From the NCBI GenBank assembly GCA_949825045.1, contig OX463808.1, positions 26,783,674-26,847,673 on the forward strand: 64,000 nucleotides of DNA, read 5' to 3'. This document shows positions 43,624 to 53,690 of the stretch, in pieces. Both the position numbers and the translations under genes were made by a program. The DNA comes from Argyresthia goedartella. Taxonomy: Eukaryota > Arthropoda > Insecta > Lepidoptera > Argyresthiidae. The notes beneath the pieces were generated by a model that ran no database searches, was not told where the DNA came from, and saw nothing but the letters and a program-made list of their open reading frames with translations. The number at the start of each line of letters is the position of its first letter. Positions within the stretch are counted from its first letter, which is position 1.

Positions 43624-44560
43624 TTACGCGAGCTGGGAGCTATCGACGAAGCAGTGAATCTCACAGCTGACCGGCGGCGATTCGCTCAGTCTAGGCAGCG
43701 AGACTGAAAGTATATGATCAGGGTTATTGGCCATTTTTTGCCAAGATTTACTTACATCGCTAGGCACGGGCTCGTCCCATGACAGTTTCATTTGCCACAA
43801 CTTTTGAAGTAATATTTTCAAACTCACTGTGCATGCACTGAGCAGACCAAGGGGGTCAAATATTTTACATGTATCAGAAAGTATGTTCCTTTTTGTAATT
43901 TTAATGGTTTTGTCTAACTCAATTGAAAAAGTTAATGTATCGGTATTAGAAGACCAGTGCACTCCCAGTACACTTGATTGCTTACCAAGGTCAAGAGCCT
44001 TCGTCTCAATGTCACCCTCAAAAACTTGTGGGCAGTTAGTGCGAAATTTGTGCAGGGGAAAACATGCTGAATTTAATACCTTTGTGACACGTTCCTTTAT
44101 GTACGATCAAACTATCCTTGCTGTCGGATCCAGTTAATAAATCATCCATGTATATATCTTTTTTAATGACTTCTGATATTATTTTATCGGGACATTCCAG
44201 AGCCAATTGCAGTAGGCAACGGGTACTGAGGTATGAGGCGGAAGCCGTGCCATATGTTACAGTGTTTAATTGTAACACCTTAAGGGGGCTAGATTCACGC
44301 TCGCGCCACAATATGAGTTGCAGATTGCGCTGTGACTCATCGATCATTATCTGGCGATACATTTTCTGTATGTCGCCTGTAATAACAAATCTATGTTGGC
44401 GGAATCTAAGCAGGATATCAAGCAAGTTATCCTGAACAACAGGGCCTACACACTGTTATTAAGGGATTTTTGTGACGTTGTCTTGGCCGAGGCATCGAAT
44501 ACAACCCGGACCTTCGTTGATTCGCTACTTTCACGGATAACTGCATGATGAGGCATGTAG
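43624..44560 (-). pseudogene. BEL/Pao 2 reverse transcriptase
   Basis: From 44560: an N-terminal piece with HHAVIRE- and VVFDASA-like sequence (44.55-44.45 kb), RQHRFVITGDIQKMYRQIMID (motif A), LQLILWRERESSPL, YGTASASYLSTRCLLQLA and DIYMDDLLTGS (intact YMDD at about 44140). After a frameshift comes the connection SILSDTCKIFDPLGLLSACTVSLKILLQKLWQ and CEIHCFVDSSQLA. The YMDD is intact, but the frame is broken at least three times, and the N-terminal end is separated from the protease by an inserted 1.37-kb element. Confidence 0.8.
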
Positions 44561-44885
44561 TACCGTAAAACGGGGTCAATAGGGACGATTCTCAACTTTA
44601 CGTAAGATTTTCTCTGTTTATTTCTATGAAAGGTATGTAGTTTATGATGTAGAAACTTGAGTCTAAACTAGTATTTTACGAAAAATATTTGAAAGAAATT
44701 CAAATATCGTTGGGCTTTACACTATTCTTAAAAATATACACCATCCCTATTCATACTGATATAGGGGTGAATAGGGACCAGCATGGGACAATAGGGAAAA
44801 ACCATCAGGGTTGTCACAAATATCTATTATTAAAAAAATAACTATTTGGGTCTTAGCCGATTAATAAAAAGAATTGAAATAACAA

Positions 44886-45237
44886 CAAGTCATTAAACAT
44901 TAAAAACACAAGAACACAAACCTCTTCAGTCACAGTAAGTCTCATTTAAAATTACAAGAAGTAATTAAACAATAAAAACACAATAACACAAACATCTACA
45001 GTCCCGGTAAGTCTCATTTAAAATTACAACCAGAAACTAAACAATCAAAACACAATAACACAAACCTCTAGTCACAGTAAATATCATTTTAAATTACAAC
45101 AAGTAATTAAACAATAAACACACAATAACACAAACCTCTATATTCACAGTAAGTATCAGTTAAAATTACAACAAGTCATTAAACAATAAAAACACATTAA
45201 CACAAACCTCTACAGTCACAGTAAGTCTCATTTATTA
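44886..45237. repeat. 72-bp tandem array, about five units
   Basis: The block CACAAACCTCTACAGTCACAG recurs at 44915, 44987, 45059, 45129 and 45201, with TAAGTCTCATTTAAAATTAC and AGTAATTAAACAATAAAAACAC between. Units differ by a few bases, and one is two bases shorter. Confidence 0.85.
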
Positions 45238-45364
45238 CTCTGAATCATCCATGAGATCATTTAAAATTTCAGCATCTATCTGTCTGTCATTTATCTGGAA
45301 TAAAAAAGAAAAAAGTTTTTTTATAAGTTATTTATCTTAAGAACTTTATATGGACGTTCTAACG

Positions 45365-45530
45365 GCGGTGATGGAAAACATCGTGAGGAAACTTTCATTA
45401 TTCCATAGCTGCGATGGGCTAGCCCCCTGTCACGCAAAATAGTGTATTGGATCACTGGCTGAAAGTGGGCACAGTTGTGCCTCTGCTACCCCGTATGGGA
45501 AAAGGCGTGACGCTATGTATCTATGTAATT
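45365..45530 (+). repeat. Interspersed repeat, copy A (GTGGGCACA...TGTGCCTCTG)
   Basis: Contains CATCGTGAGGAAACT and then GTGGGCACAGTTGTGCCTCTG, with a variable tail of ATGTATC. Related copies are at 53583-53690 and 55060-55225. It is likely a LINE/SINE 3' end common in Lepidoptera. Confidence 0.6.
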
Positions 45531-45932
45531 ATAGGTAGGTAGATAGTCGATAAAAATAAAAAATATAATGTTTTTTGTTAGTGATAACCCTGTCCCTATT
45601 GATCCATTACGGTCCCTATTGATTAAAGTCTCGTTCCTATTCACCTATCTTTGCATCCCTATTGCCCCCATCCGTACACCCGAAACAATAAAGTTTTGAA
45701 GCACAAAATATCACCAGTTTCACAACAGCAATTCAAGGGCTTTTTTTTTCAATTTGTTGCTGACTTCATGTCAAACTAGTGTTGCCAGCTCACAACTCGT
45801 TTATTCAACTATGAATTTGTACCATAAAAATATGGAATTGATTGAAGATAGTAGCTTTTCTGTCTTGTTAAGTTGCAATCCCGAGTTTGTCCCTATTCCC
45901 CCCTGCATCCCTATACACCCCGTTTTACGGTA

Positions 45933-46540
45933 TCCATAGTCAGGTTTCATATGCTTGTTAAATGTCCTAATAGTTCGTTTTCTTTTATAAAGTCTTTATA
46001 CTACTGTTTTAAATCAGGATTTTTATTGAGTTTTTTCTCAATATTAATGAATCTTTTGGCTGCCATTTTGTATGACTCACCTAATGCATTTTCAGGTTGC
46101 TCCTTTAGGGGCATTTATACTGAGAACCTGCCATCAGGCAGGCGAGTAGTGTTTTTAATGAAGTGGTCCTCACAAAATACCTCATCCTCGAACATAAGTG
46201 GTTTTGAAGTTGGAATTTCCTCAAGATTCCAAAACTTTGTCAAGTTATCACTTATCTCCTTTGTAAAGTGACAATGAAGTTTGTGTGGACCTTTGTTTTC
46301 TTTTAGGTGTAAAGAGCCGGCTGTTACCCAACCCAGCTTCGTGCTTTGAAGAATAGGCATGTTATGGCCTAACGATATTTTATCAGGGGTAAGTATATCA
46401 TAAAATATCTCAGCACTCAACAACAGGTCAACATCAGCTGGACGGAAAAACTGTGGATCAGCATATTCAAGATTCTTAGGTAAACTGAGCTGTGTGACGT
46501 CAACTGACATGTTAGGTAGTTGACCCGTTATCTGAGGCAC
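45933..46540 (-). pseudogene. BEL/Pao 2 protease (DUF1758) C-terminal part
   Basis: From 46540: NLEYADPQFFRPADVDLLLSAEIFYDIL, SLGHNMPILQSTKLGWVTAG, ISDNLTKFWNLEEIP and TTRLPDGRFSV. These correspond to the post-protease region that connects protease and RT in BEL/Pao proteins. After a frameshift (about 46115) it continues toward the RT (ESYKMAAKRFINIEKKLNKNP) down to the inserted element at 45932. Confidence 0.75.
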
Positions 46541-46618
46541 TACTAATAGATTCAGGTTTGTGCTGAATGAGGTTGTTTTGGATTGTACCGTTACGTTACA
46601 TGCTTCTGATATTGGAAC

Positions 46619-48091
46619 TTATGTGTTGTTAATGCCAGATATTATTAATGAATCTGAATGACGATTAACTGTTACGAGTTTATGTTTCAGGTTTTCGGTC
46701 ATGAAGGAAGATTGTCTACCCGCGTCAAGGAGGGCGCGAGCAAGGTAAATATTTTTATTTTCAGGATTAGTGACTTTGACGAGCGCGGTACCAAGCAGAA
46801 CTTGCCCGGTGATGCGGAGTGACATTGATACAGGTGAGACTTGTACTTTATTATCTTTATGCATCATTGTGTTGTGCCTCTTGCCACATAGCCGACAACC
46901 ACTGAGCTGACAGTCCGGCTCGGCATGACCTTTGCGCAAGCAGTTTGAGCAAAGTTCTAACTTAAGGGCTTCGTCCAGTCTTCCTTCAGGCGATAAAGAT
47001 TTCAAAGTTTCGCAATCTATTATTCTGTGATTTTTACTACATAGTGGGTATGAGGGTGGCTTTGAGTACTTCGATGAAGCAGCACTCACTAATGTTTTTT
47101 GAAACTTAACGTTGAAACGTGTTCATGCTTGACGCCACCGATGAGGGTTTCTCATTTCGGTTTGACTGGGTTGTTTCTAAAACATCCGCCCGATTGCGAA
47201 GAAATTCTAAAAACCCACTTAAGGGCGGCAAGTCCTCTAGATTGTTTCTATGTTCCTCCCATTTCACACTTGTCACCGAACCTAGCTTGGTTGAAACCAT
47301 ATAAATTATTAATGTGTCCCACTGGTCCACTGGTTGACCAAATGTTGACAGAGCCCTTAAATTTTTGCTCACCACATCGATTAAGTACCTCAGGGACTTA
47401 TGAGACTCACGTATTACTGGTTCAATTTTACATAACGCCCTAAGATGGTTATTAATCAGTATTTTTTGTTATTGTACCTTTGACATAGGAGGTCCCATGA
47501 TACGGTAAAATTGTCGGATGTGAATTTTTTATTACATGGGACGCACTGCCTTCTAGGGATGAGCGCAAGTAGTAAAATTTATTTATTTCAGGTAAGGACT
47601 CCTTTTTATGTATTAATGAATCGAAGGTATCCCTAAACTCCAACCAAGTAAAGGGGTTGCCATCAAACATGGGAAGTTTAATGATTGGCAATTTTACGTT
47701 AGAATGTTCATGATTAGAACAAGTGCTCACGTTTGCACTTTTCTCTTGCTGTTGAGAGGGATGATGTTCTATTAATGTTTTTGCCCTAGCCATGCTAGAA
47801 TAGAAAGAACTTTCAAAAGTATCCCTTTCTTTATTTTGTTCTTCGTCAGCAAAAAATGATTTCTATTTTAGTTTGAACTTTATCAAAGTCTATGAATATG
47901 GATTCTCGTTTTTCACTCCTCATGATTAATTCTTTAATTTGTGATTCAGTAACATTCGCTTGATTGGCTTGTCTAACGGCATTTAGAAAGTTAACATAAT
48001 TTGTCAGCCTACCCTTCAATGAGCCACGCAACCGAACAAGTTCCTTTATATCGCGTGGCGCTTGAGAATGGTCACTATCAGTATTCGACAT
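46619..48091 (-). pseudogene. gag: BEL/Pao 2 gag and protease active-site region
   Basis: Starts at the ATG at 48091 (MSNTDSDHSQAPRDIKELVRLRGSLKGRL). A frameshift near 47850 follows, then KLPIIKLPMFDGNPFTWLEFRDTFDSLIH (DUF1759 capsid region, 47.69 kb), and after further frame changes FLRNRADVLETTQSN. The zinc region CSNCLRKGHAEPDCQLSGCRLCGKRHNTMMH lies near 46.9 kb, and the protease loop LLDAGRQSSFMT near 46.72 kb. The catalytic Asp of the loop is kept, but its Ser/Thr neighbour is Ala (DAG). The polyprotein is interrupted by at least four frame changes. Confidence 0.8.
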
Positions 48092-48390
48092 TTTAGGTTA
48101 CAAATTATTCTGCACAAAGACCGTTTGAACACAAGTAGGCACACAAATAAAGATCAAATCAATCAAACACAAATCAAGACAAGAACACGTGTAACTAGGT
48201 ACGCAAGGTAGGTAGGGTGGGCAATAGGTAGGTAAAAGGAAGGGCACTCCCCTGGTTTATCCGGCTGTTGGGTCCTCGGGTTTGCTCATCTCATCTGTCC
48301 ATCCATCCAGTCCACCGTGGCTTCTTCGTAGGTACAATGTCCGCTGCTAGGTAAGAACGCGTTGCCGGGTGGCAGGCTTTCCTTTGTTCG

Positions 48391-48407
48391 TCCTGTCACG
48401 GTCGCCA
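48391..48407 (-). promoter_or_regulatory. Primer-binding site of BEL/Pao 2 (tRNA-Arg type)
   Basis: The plus strand reads TCCTGTCACGGTCGCCA two bases inside the LTR. I know this as the 3' end of insect tRNA-Arg including CCA, so the minus strand is complementary to that tRNA. BEL/Pao elements using tRNA-Arg are known. Confidence 0.7.
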
Positions 48408-48409
48408 AA

Positions 48410-48661
48410 TGTTCAGGAAACTAGCCTCTTCAATAAAACGCTGGTTTGGCTAGTTGTAATGATGATTATATTACGATTTGTAGTAGTTAACGTAGTTGTA
48501 GTTAAAGAATAAATGCACTCAGACGTGCGTGACGCGGTTAGTGGTTTGCGTGCTCGATGCGGAGTGACCCACGGCTGCGGCGCGCGGGCGACGCAGGGGT
48601 ATGCGCGGCGGCGCGGAGCGCGGGGTGCGGCGCGGGCGCGGGCGCTGCATTGTCGCAGACA
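48410..48661 (-). repeat. 5' LTR of BEL/Pao 2
   Basis: 252 bp, TGTTCAGG...CAGACA, with a GC-rich stretch (GGCGGCGCGGAGCGCGGGG) missing from the other LTR. It is followed by the TTACT target duplication at 48662-48666. Confidence 0.9.
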
Positions 48662-48666
48662 TTACT

Positions 48667-48857
48667 AGTAAATATTTGTTCTGACATTGCTGTTCTTTAA
48701 CAATCAGCTGAGAGAACACACTCTATAAAGAACCAATGGGAATGACCCTGGTTATTAAAGGGCAAGTATTTATGAAAGGCAACAAGTGTACTTGCCTACG
48801 ATGTATATACCCCTTTCGTTACCATATTTTTATCATTGCATCGCGATTTTGAACCTT
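48667..48857. other. Flank of BEL/Pao 2
   Basis: No gene. Unassigned sequence between the BEL/Pao insertion and the hairpin-ended repeat. Confidence 0.4.
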
Positions 48858-49301
48858 AATAGTAGTTTATGTGACTGCTACATAATGCATGGGCATTAAT
48901 ACTCGAGAGTGGGTTTATGAAACGAGCCGAAGGAGAGTTTTAGAATAATATCACTCGAGAGTTTTAATGCCTAATTATGTACAGTTACATACACTAATTT
49001 ATCTACACACATAAGCTCTCTTTGATGTGTTCAGGAACCGCATGTTTGACCGGCATTGTGGCTCTGCAGTTGTTTAGCGTGTTCTGTAGTACCAACTTCA
49101 TGCAGGCGGGCATCGGCGTTCGAAATTTGAATGTCAGTACCAACTTCACAGACAAACTAGGGGCGGCACGCAGTCGGGCGTCGGAATTCGAAATTTGATT
49201 GTCATAATATGTAGAAAAACTACACATTATGGTCATAATGTGTAATTTTTCAGATAAGAAATGAGTTTTTACCAAGTAGTTTAACATTATGCTGATCTTA
49301 A
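48858..49301 (-). repeat. Hairpin-ended interspersed repeat, copy 2 (left part)
   Basis: Inverted copy of 28601-29016: it shares TAGTAGTTTATGTGACTGCTAC, CTCGAGAGT..., GTACAGTTACATACACTA and the inner sequence down to the TTAA at 49298-49301, where the piggyBac-like element entered. The remainder follows at 52097-52147. It has an internal duplication of TGTCAGTACCAACTTCA-type sequence absent from copy 1. Confidence 0.7.
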
Positions 49302-49486
49302 CCCTTAAGGTAGCGTTGACAAGTATAATATACAAGTCCAAGAAACAAAATCATTCAACTCAATTACAATGTTTTTGATGTCTTTATCGAAATTTATAAT
49401 ATTTCGGAACGTTCCTCTTTCAAAACAAAAATACTACTATTCGTTGTCTATACACATAGATTGACAGACGTCATTATTGCGTCACG

Positions 49487-51871
49487 ATGCGGAGGACTGC
49501 TGCGCACGCCCAGGTAAATCTATGAATAATTTTATTTTTATGGCAAATGGATGTGTTGTTTGTTGTGGATATGATTTACCAATGTATTAGCTGCATACTA
49601 ATGCTCAAATCGCGAACATTTTTTTGGTTTATACTTCTTTTCACTAACCCCAACTTGGCTGTATAGTATTCTATACATTACTACTTTTGCCGAAATCATG
49701 CTAGTTTGTGTTATGTATAGTATTCTATACATTGCTACTTTTGCCGGAATCCAGCTAAATTTAGTTATTTATAGTATTCCACACATCACAACTGTCTTGA
49801 ACAAGAAAATTTTCGGTACTTAAGTACCTCTTTTACGTCTGTCTATCTTGTACCTATGCTTGCATGGTGTTGTGTGCTTTCTGGCATGATATTTTTTGTT
49901 CTAGTTATCACGAAATCGGTGTCAGCGTATATTAGCGCTTGTACCTGAGATCAATGCCAGCTCCGATCTCAGTGGTGGCTCGAGCAGTGAAGAAGAAAAT
50001 ATAAACATTGCGGATTCTTCCCCTACCCCGTCGATAGATTCATCACTAGAACGACTCAATATATCATGTACACCCGAACCGTCCATCGATTCCTATGGAG
50101 TAGACTCAGATGGAGACAGTTCGCGCCATCAAACACTACAAACTACTGCTGAAATACACAATCAAAGTTATAAAGATGTTCAAGCTCAGGAAACGCCGCT
50201 CACGCCAATTATAGCACATGTATTTCCGAATCCATCTGAATGTAATTATGATGCTATCCCTTCAATATCGTCATTACCTTCATTGCCATCACCATTACCT
50301 ACGCGTATTACAATCTCCTCGACACGTTCAGCTGTAGTAGCCAAAAAGATCAAGAAGTCTAAACAGAAAAACAAACTGATTTTCGGATGGAAAAAGTCAA
50401 GGTTTGAACATGCTGCCGAGATAACTGACTCCGTTTTCAATGAAACAATCCCGTGTGACTGGTCTGCTGTAGATTATTTTTATCGCTTTTTCCCAGAAGC
50501 CCTTATTGATGATATATGCAACAATACAAATCTTTACAGCGTTCAAGAGACAGGAAAGTCCATAAAGGTGACTAGAGAGGAATTACAAGACTTTTTGGCC
50601 ATAAACATCTTGATGGGGATTGTTGTTATGCCATCATACAAAGACTACTGGAAAACCTGTTGACCTTACGCAAAAGTTGCGGATGTAATGTCTCTGAAGC
50701 ATTTTCAACAAATCAGAAGATACATTCATTTCACAGACAACATCCAAGCCGACCAGTCAGACATATATTTCAAACTACGTCCACTTCTCGAGTGTGTCAG
50801 AGCCCAATATCTTTCTGTTGAAGAAGAAAATGTTTTCAGTGTAGATGAGATGATCATACCTTACAAAGGAAAAAAAGCGGGTTCTCGAAGACAATATAAC
50901 CCCAACAAGCCTTGTAAATGGGGTTTCAAAAACGTTGTGCGGGCTGGCGTCTCCGGCATCATATATGATTTCATGTTGTATGCAGGTGACGACACATTCA
51001 GGAATATACTGTTTCAAGAAGAAGAGGAACGCTTCAGTCTTGGTGCGAAAACAGTGCTGGCTTTATGCAAAAGCATAAAAAACCGAGCCTCTGTTGTATA
51101 CTTTGACAACTGGTTTACGTACCTAGAGCTCATTCACTATTTGCGAGAATACTATGGTATTTTCAGCTTGGGCACAATACGCCAAAATAGATTAAAAGAT
51201 GCCAAAAAGTTCTTATTATCTGATAAAGTAATGAAGAACAGAGGACGTGGAACTTACTGTCAAGCAGTCGACAATAAGGCAGTAACCTTGGCGAGTTCAT
51301 ATGTCGATGCATATCTACTTGAAAAAGTGAAAAGATTTCACAAGGAGTCTAGAGGTCGTATTGATGTTCCTTGTCCACAAATAGTCAAACACTATAATCG
51401 GCATATGGGTGGTGTGGATTTAGCTGATATGCTGATCGCCTTATACCGGACCAGTATGAAAACCCACAGATGGTACTTAAACATATTCTCCCAGATTTTG
51501 GACATATGTGTAAATAACGGATGGCTGCTCCGGCGAAGGCACTACAAAATGAGCAACAACCAAAAAAAAGAAGACCATCTGAAAGATTTTCGTTACGAGG
51601 TGTGTGTTGGACTTCTAAAACGAAATAGGATCGACATCAAAAAAGTTCAGGATTCGGTGCCAGAAACCAAGAAAATAAAGAAACCTATATCAGAGAGACC
51701 TCTTGATGACGTGAGATACGACCGCATTGACCACTGGCCTAACACTTCACCGTACCAAAGATGCAAATATTGCAAAAAAGGTCAAGCCAGTACAATATGC
51801 ACTTAATGTAATGTACATCTGTGTTATGTAGGCAAGAGAAACTGTTTTATGTCTTACCACATAAAAAAGTA
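49487..51871 (+). pseudogene. piggyBac-like transposase, two nonsense mutations
   Basis: Cut-and-paste transposase acting at TTAA. The long frame runs without ATG from 49905, just after an AG acceptor (TTCTAG). An ATG at 49487 opens nine codons (MRRTAAHAQ) to a CAG/GTAAAT donor at 49513/49514, in matching phase, so I propose a 391-bp intron. The acidic N-terminal region (SSEEENI, SIDSYGVDSDGDSS) precedes the Ser/Pro-rich linker. DDE-domain features are VFSVDEMIIPYKGKKAGSR (first Asp), VVYFDNWFTYLEL (second) and YNRHMGGVDLADM (third), all present. In-frame stops are TGA at 50661-50663 after KTC (probably a Trp or Arg codon before) and TAA at 51804-51806 inside the C-terminal Cys-rich zinc domain (CKYCKKG...CNVHLCYVGKRNC). 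Two point changes alone separate it from an open gene, so the copy is young. Other frames in the element are shadows. Confidence 0.88.
49514..49904 (+). other. Putative intron of the piggyBac-like transposase with tandem repeat
   Basis: The intron holds about 2.3 copies of a 58-bp unit GTATAGTATTCTATACATTAC TACTTTTGCCG (from about 49657, 49714 and 49770). Each unit contains a small palindrome (TATAGTATTCTATA). Splice sites are GTAAAT and TTCTAG. Confidence 0.5.
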
Positions 51872-52096
51872 ATTTGCTACCCTAAAAGATAAATGTATAT
51901 TATACCATACATCCCTAAAGTAAGAAAGTTTACCGAGCTGGTAGCAATGTATGGTATAATATACTACCGATTTCTCATTTTCTAAAAACGTGTATTTTTT
52001 AAAAGTATTTTTCTAACCTTTCTAAGCATACCAATAAACATAAAAACCATGAATAATTGTGTTTTTTTGATAAAAAATTACCTGCTACCTTAAGGG
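51872..52096 (+). other. piggyBac-like 3' region with inverted repeat
   Basis: Downstream of the coding frame, ATTATACCATACAT (51898-51911) is inverted as ATGTATGGTATAAT (51947-51960), giving a stem with a 35-base loop. It may be the terminator or polyadenylation region, or an internal transposase site. Confidence 0.5.
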
Positions 52097-52147
52097 TTAA
52101 CGTGCGATTTTTGAACGCAGTAAAGAGGGTTTATGATACATGTGTAG
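52097..52147 (-). repeat. Hairpin-ended interspersed repeat, copy 2 (right part)
   Basis: TTAACGTGCGATTTTTGAAC... to GTGTAGATAAA, the inverted end of the repeat split by the piggyBac-like element. It includes one of the two TTAA duplicates. Confidence 0.7.
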
Positions 52148-52842
52148 ATAAAATAAATAGCGTACCATCCGACAACCAACCAATTTATCGATCAGTTTTA
52201 GACATAGGCCTAATCAGTGACAGCCCTGGATGGAACATACGATGACGGGCTTGTAGTCTTAAATTAAAGAATATACTGCCCGCTTTCTTTTTTATCTATT
52301 GAAGTAGCAAAGACCAACGAGGCGAGGGGAGGGTTGCTGGCTGTGCGGGGAAGTAACCCTGGACTTTTGGAAGAGCATTCGGGATCGAGCAGCCGATCGA
52401 TCACGTAGATTTAAACTTAGATTTAAAGTAGAGAAACCCATTTTCAGGGATTTGTGAGATAATATTGTAAAATTATCCATACCTCTCAACTAGAAATATG
52501 TGTAAAGTATAGTGCAGTAATAGTGATAAGTTCCTGAACTCCGCTACATTCGGTAATGTGCCTTTATTGATTTAATTGTTTGATAAATTTATTTTCACTA
52601 CTTAACGGTGAGCTAAACTACAATGTACAAGAATGTGGCGTGTGAAGTTACCTGAACAGAGGGCCATTTTGATTTGGCCTAGCCTTCATGAACTAGCCAA
52701 AACTAATTAACTAATGTTTAATGCACTGATGAATTATGAAATGGATTTACTCGTTTGTAATATATTGTATGTAAGATGGTCTTCCCATAGTAAGCCAAAC
52801 AAGGCTTGAGGTATTGGACTAGACGACGATATATAAATAGAG
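52148..52842. other. No gene seen
   Basis: The open frame continuing from 52100 to 52245 (CVDKINSVPSDNQPIYRS) is short and ends without a motif. The rest is AT-rich. Confidence 0.4.
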
Positions 52843-53012
52843 ATAAATACTTATGTAAATATATATAATATATCCAAGGCTAAGAAACAAATATTCATGT
52901 TCATATACAAATATTTGGCCTTACCGAGATTCGAAACCGGGACTGTTAGCGTTGTGTGTGTTAGCTGTTGTGTAGACAGGGTTGCCCGTTAGGCTAACCG
53001 GTTGTCAATTGT
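52843..53012 (-). repeat. tRNA-derived SINE-like repeat
   Basis: On the minus strand, TAGCCTAACGGG (52996-52985) matches a polymerase III A box and GGTTTCGAATCTC (52938-52926) a slightly altered B box, 60 bp apart. An A/T-rich tail with ATATATAAAT follows at lower coordinates. The dispersed head ACCCGGTT-type is typical of lepidopteran SINEs. Confidence 0.55.
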
Positions 53013-53582
53013 GTTTAATTGTAACTGTAGGATAGTGCGTTTGTAGCAGCCCATTAATATCCTTACCGAGGGGTATAGGCCTTTACCCGGATACGAGAAA
53101 GATTAAACCATACTCAACCACTTTCGCTCAGTGCAGGTTAGTTTTACGCAGGAGGGGTTTTACGACCACTACAACATATCGATAGTAGCCGGGACCCATA
53201 GTTTAACGTTCATCCGAAACAATGTACGTCCGATAATGTACTTAACATAAATTAATTATCTCATTGGTACATGGTCAGGATTCTAACATGCATCTCCTGT
53301 GTGGGAAACAAGCGTGAAACCCATTAAAACACTAAGTTCAATAGGGTAGTTCACTGTAACAATTATCATCAAGTGTCTATGATAATATTATGCGTGTCGC
53401 ATTACCTGGTCTTCGTTATAACTTGAACCAATCGTAGATTCAGGCAGAGTTAGCGTCATGTCAGTAGTTGAGTGTTTAAATTAAACAAAGCCATTGAGTA
53501 ATTCAAAGTGTAATATAGTGAGTGCAATCAATAGAGTAATCGTATCAGGTGTTGAGGTATAAACTCATTTTGACGAAAGGTG
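53013..53582. other. Repeat debris
   Basis: On the minus strand, 53165-53040 reads CTCCTGCGTAAAACTAACCTGC and TACCCCTCGGTAAGGATATTAATGGGC, resembling a LINE/SINE 3' end. No gene. Confidence 0.35.
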
Positions 53583-53690
53583 GGCACGCAAAATGGAGTA
53601 AAGAATAACTGGCTCAAAGTGGGCACAATGGTGCCTCTGCCACCTCGTATGGGAGAAGTGGTGACGCTATTTATGTCTGTATGTAAGCAC
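53583..53690 (+). repeat. Interspersed repeat, copy B (GTGGGCACA...TGTGCCTCTG)
   Basis: Contains GCAAAATGGAGTA, AGTGGGCACAATGGTGCCTCTG and CGTATGGGAGAA. Same family as 45365-45530 and 55060-55225, 5'-shortened. Confidence 0.6.

Larger units (their letters stand above)
44563..45930. mobile_element. 1.37-kb TA-flanked non-coding DNA element inside BEL/Pao 2
   Basis: Inverted ends CCGTAAAACGGGGT (14 bp perfect, extending imperfectly through ATAGGGA), with TA on both sides (44561-44562 and 45931-45932). Pao coding sequence is continuous if the element and one TA are left out. It holds no transposase. Its subterminal zones carry many AATAGGGA motifs, pointing inward from both ends, and its middle holds a 72-bp tandem array. 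The TA duplication suggests Tc1/mariner-type mobilisation, but the ends do not match a family I know. Confidence 0.75.
40668..48661 (-). mobile_element. BEL/Pao LTR retrotransposon 2, structurally complete
   Basis: Flanked by TTACT at 40663-40667 and 48662-48666 (5-bp target duplication). LTRs lie at 40668-40857 and 48410-48661, with a tRNA-Arg-type primer site at 48391-48407. Order on the minus strand: gag, protease, RT, RNase H, integrase, C-terminal domain. It holds two later insertions (42178-42937 and 44563-45930) and many frame breaks. Confidence 0.9.
49302..52096 (+). mobile_element. piggyBac-like transposon
   Basis: Bounded by TTAA on both sides (49298-49301 and 52097-52100) and by perfect 13-bp inverted ends CCCTTAAGGTAGC. 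It encodes one transposase on the plus strand. The host repeat is contiguous across the TTAA, so the insertion is clean. Length 2795 bp, in the usual range for piggyBac elements. Confidence 0.92.

Noticed and set aside
44886..45237. Possible CRISPR-like array
   Set aside because: The units are directly adjacent 72-bp tandem copies with no unique spacers, and the sequence is eukaryotic; it is a minisatellite inside a DNA element.
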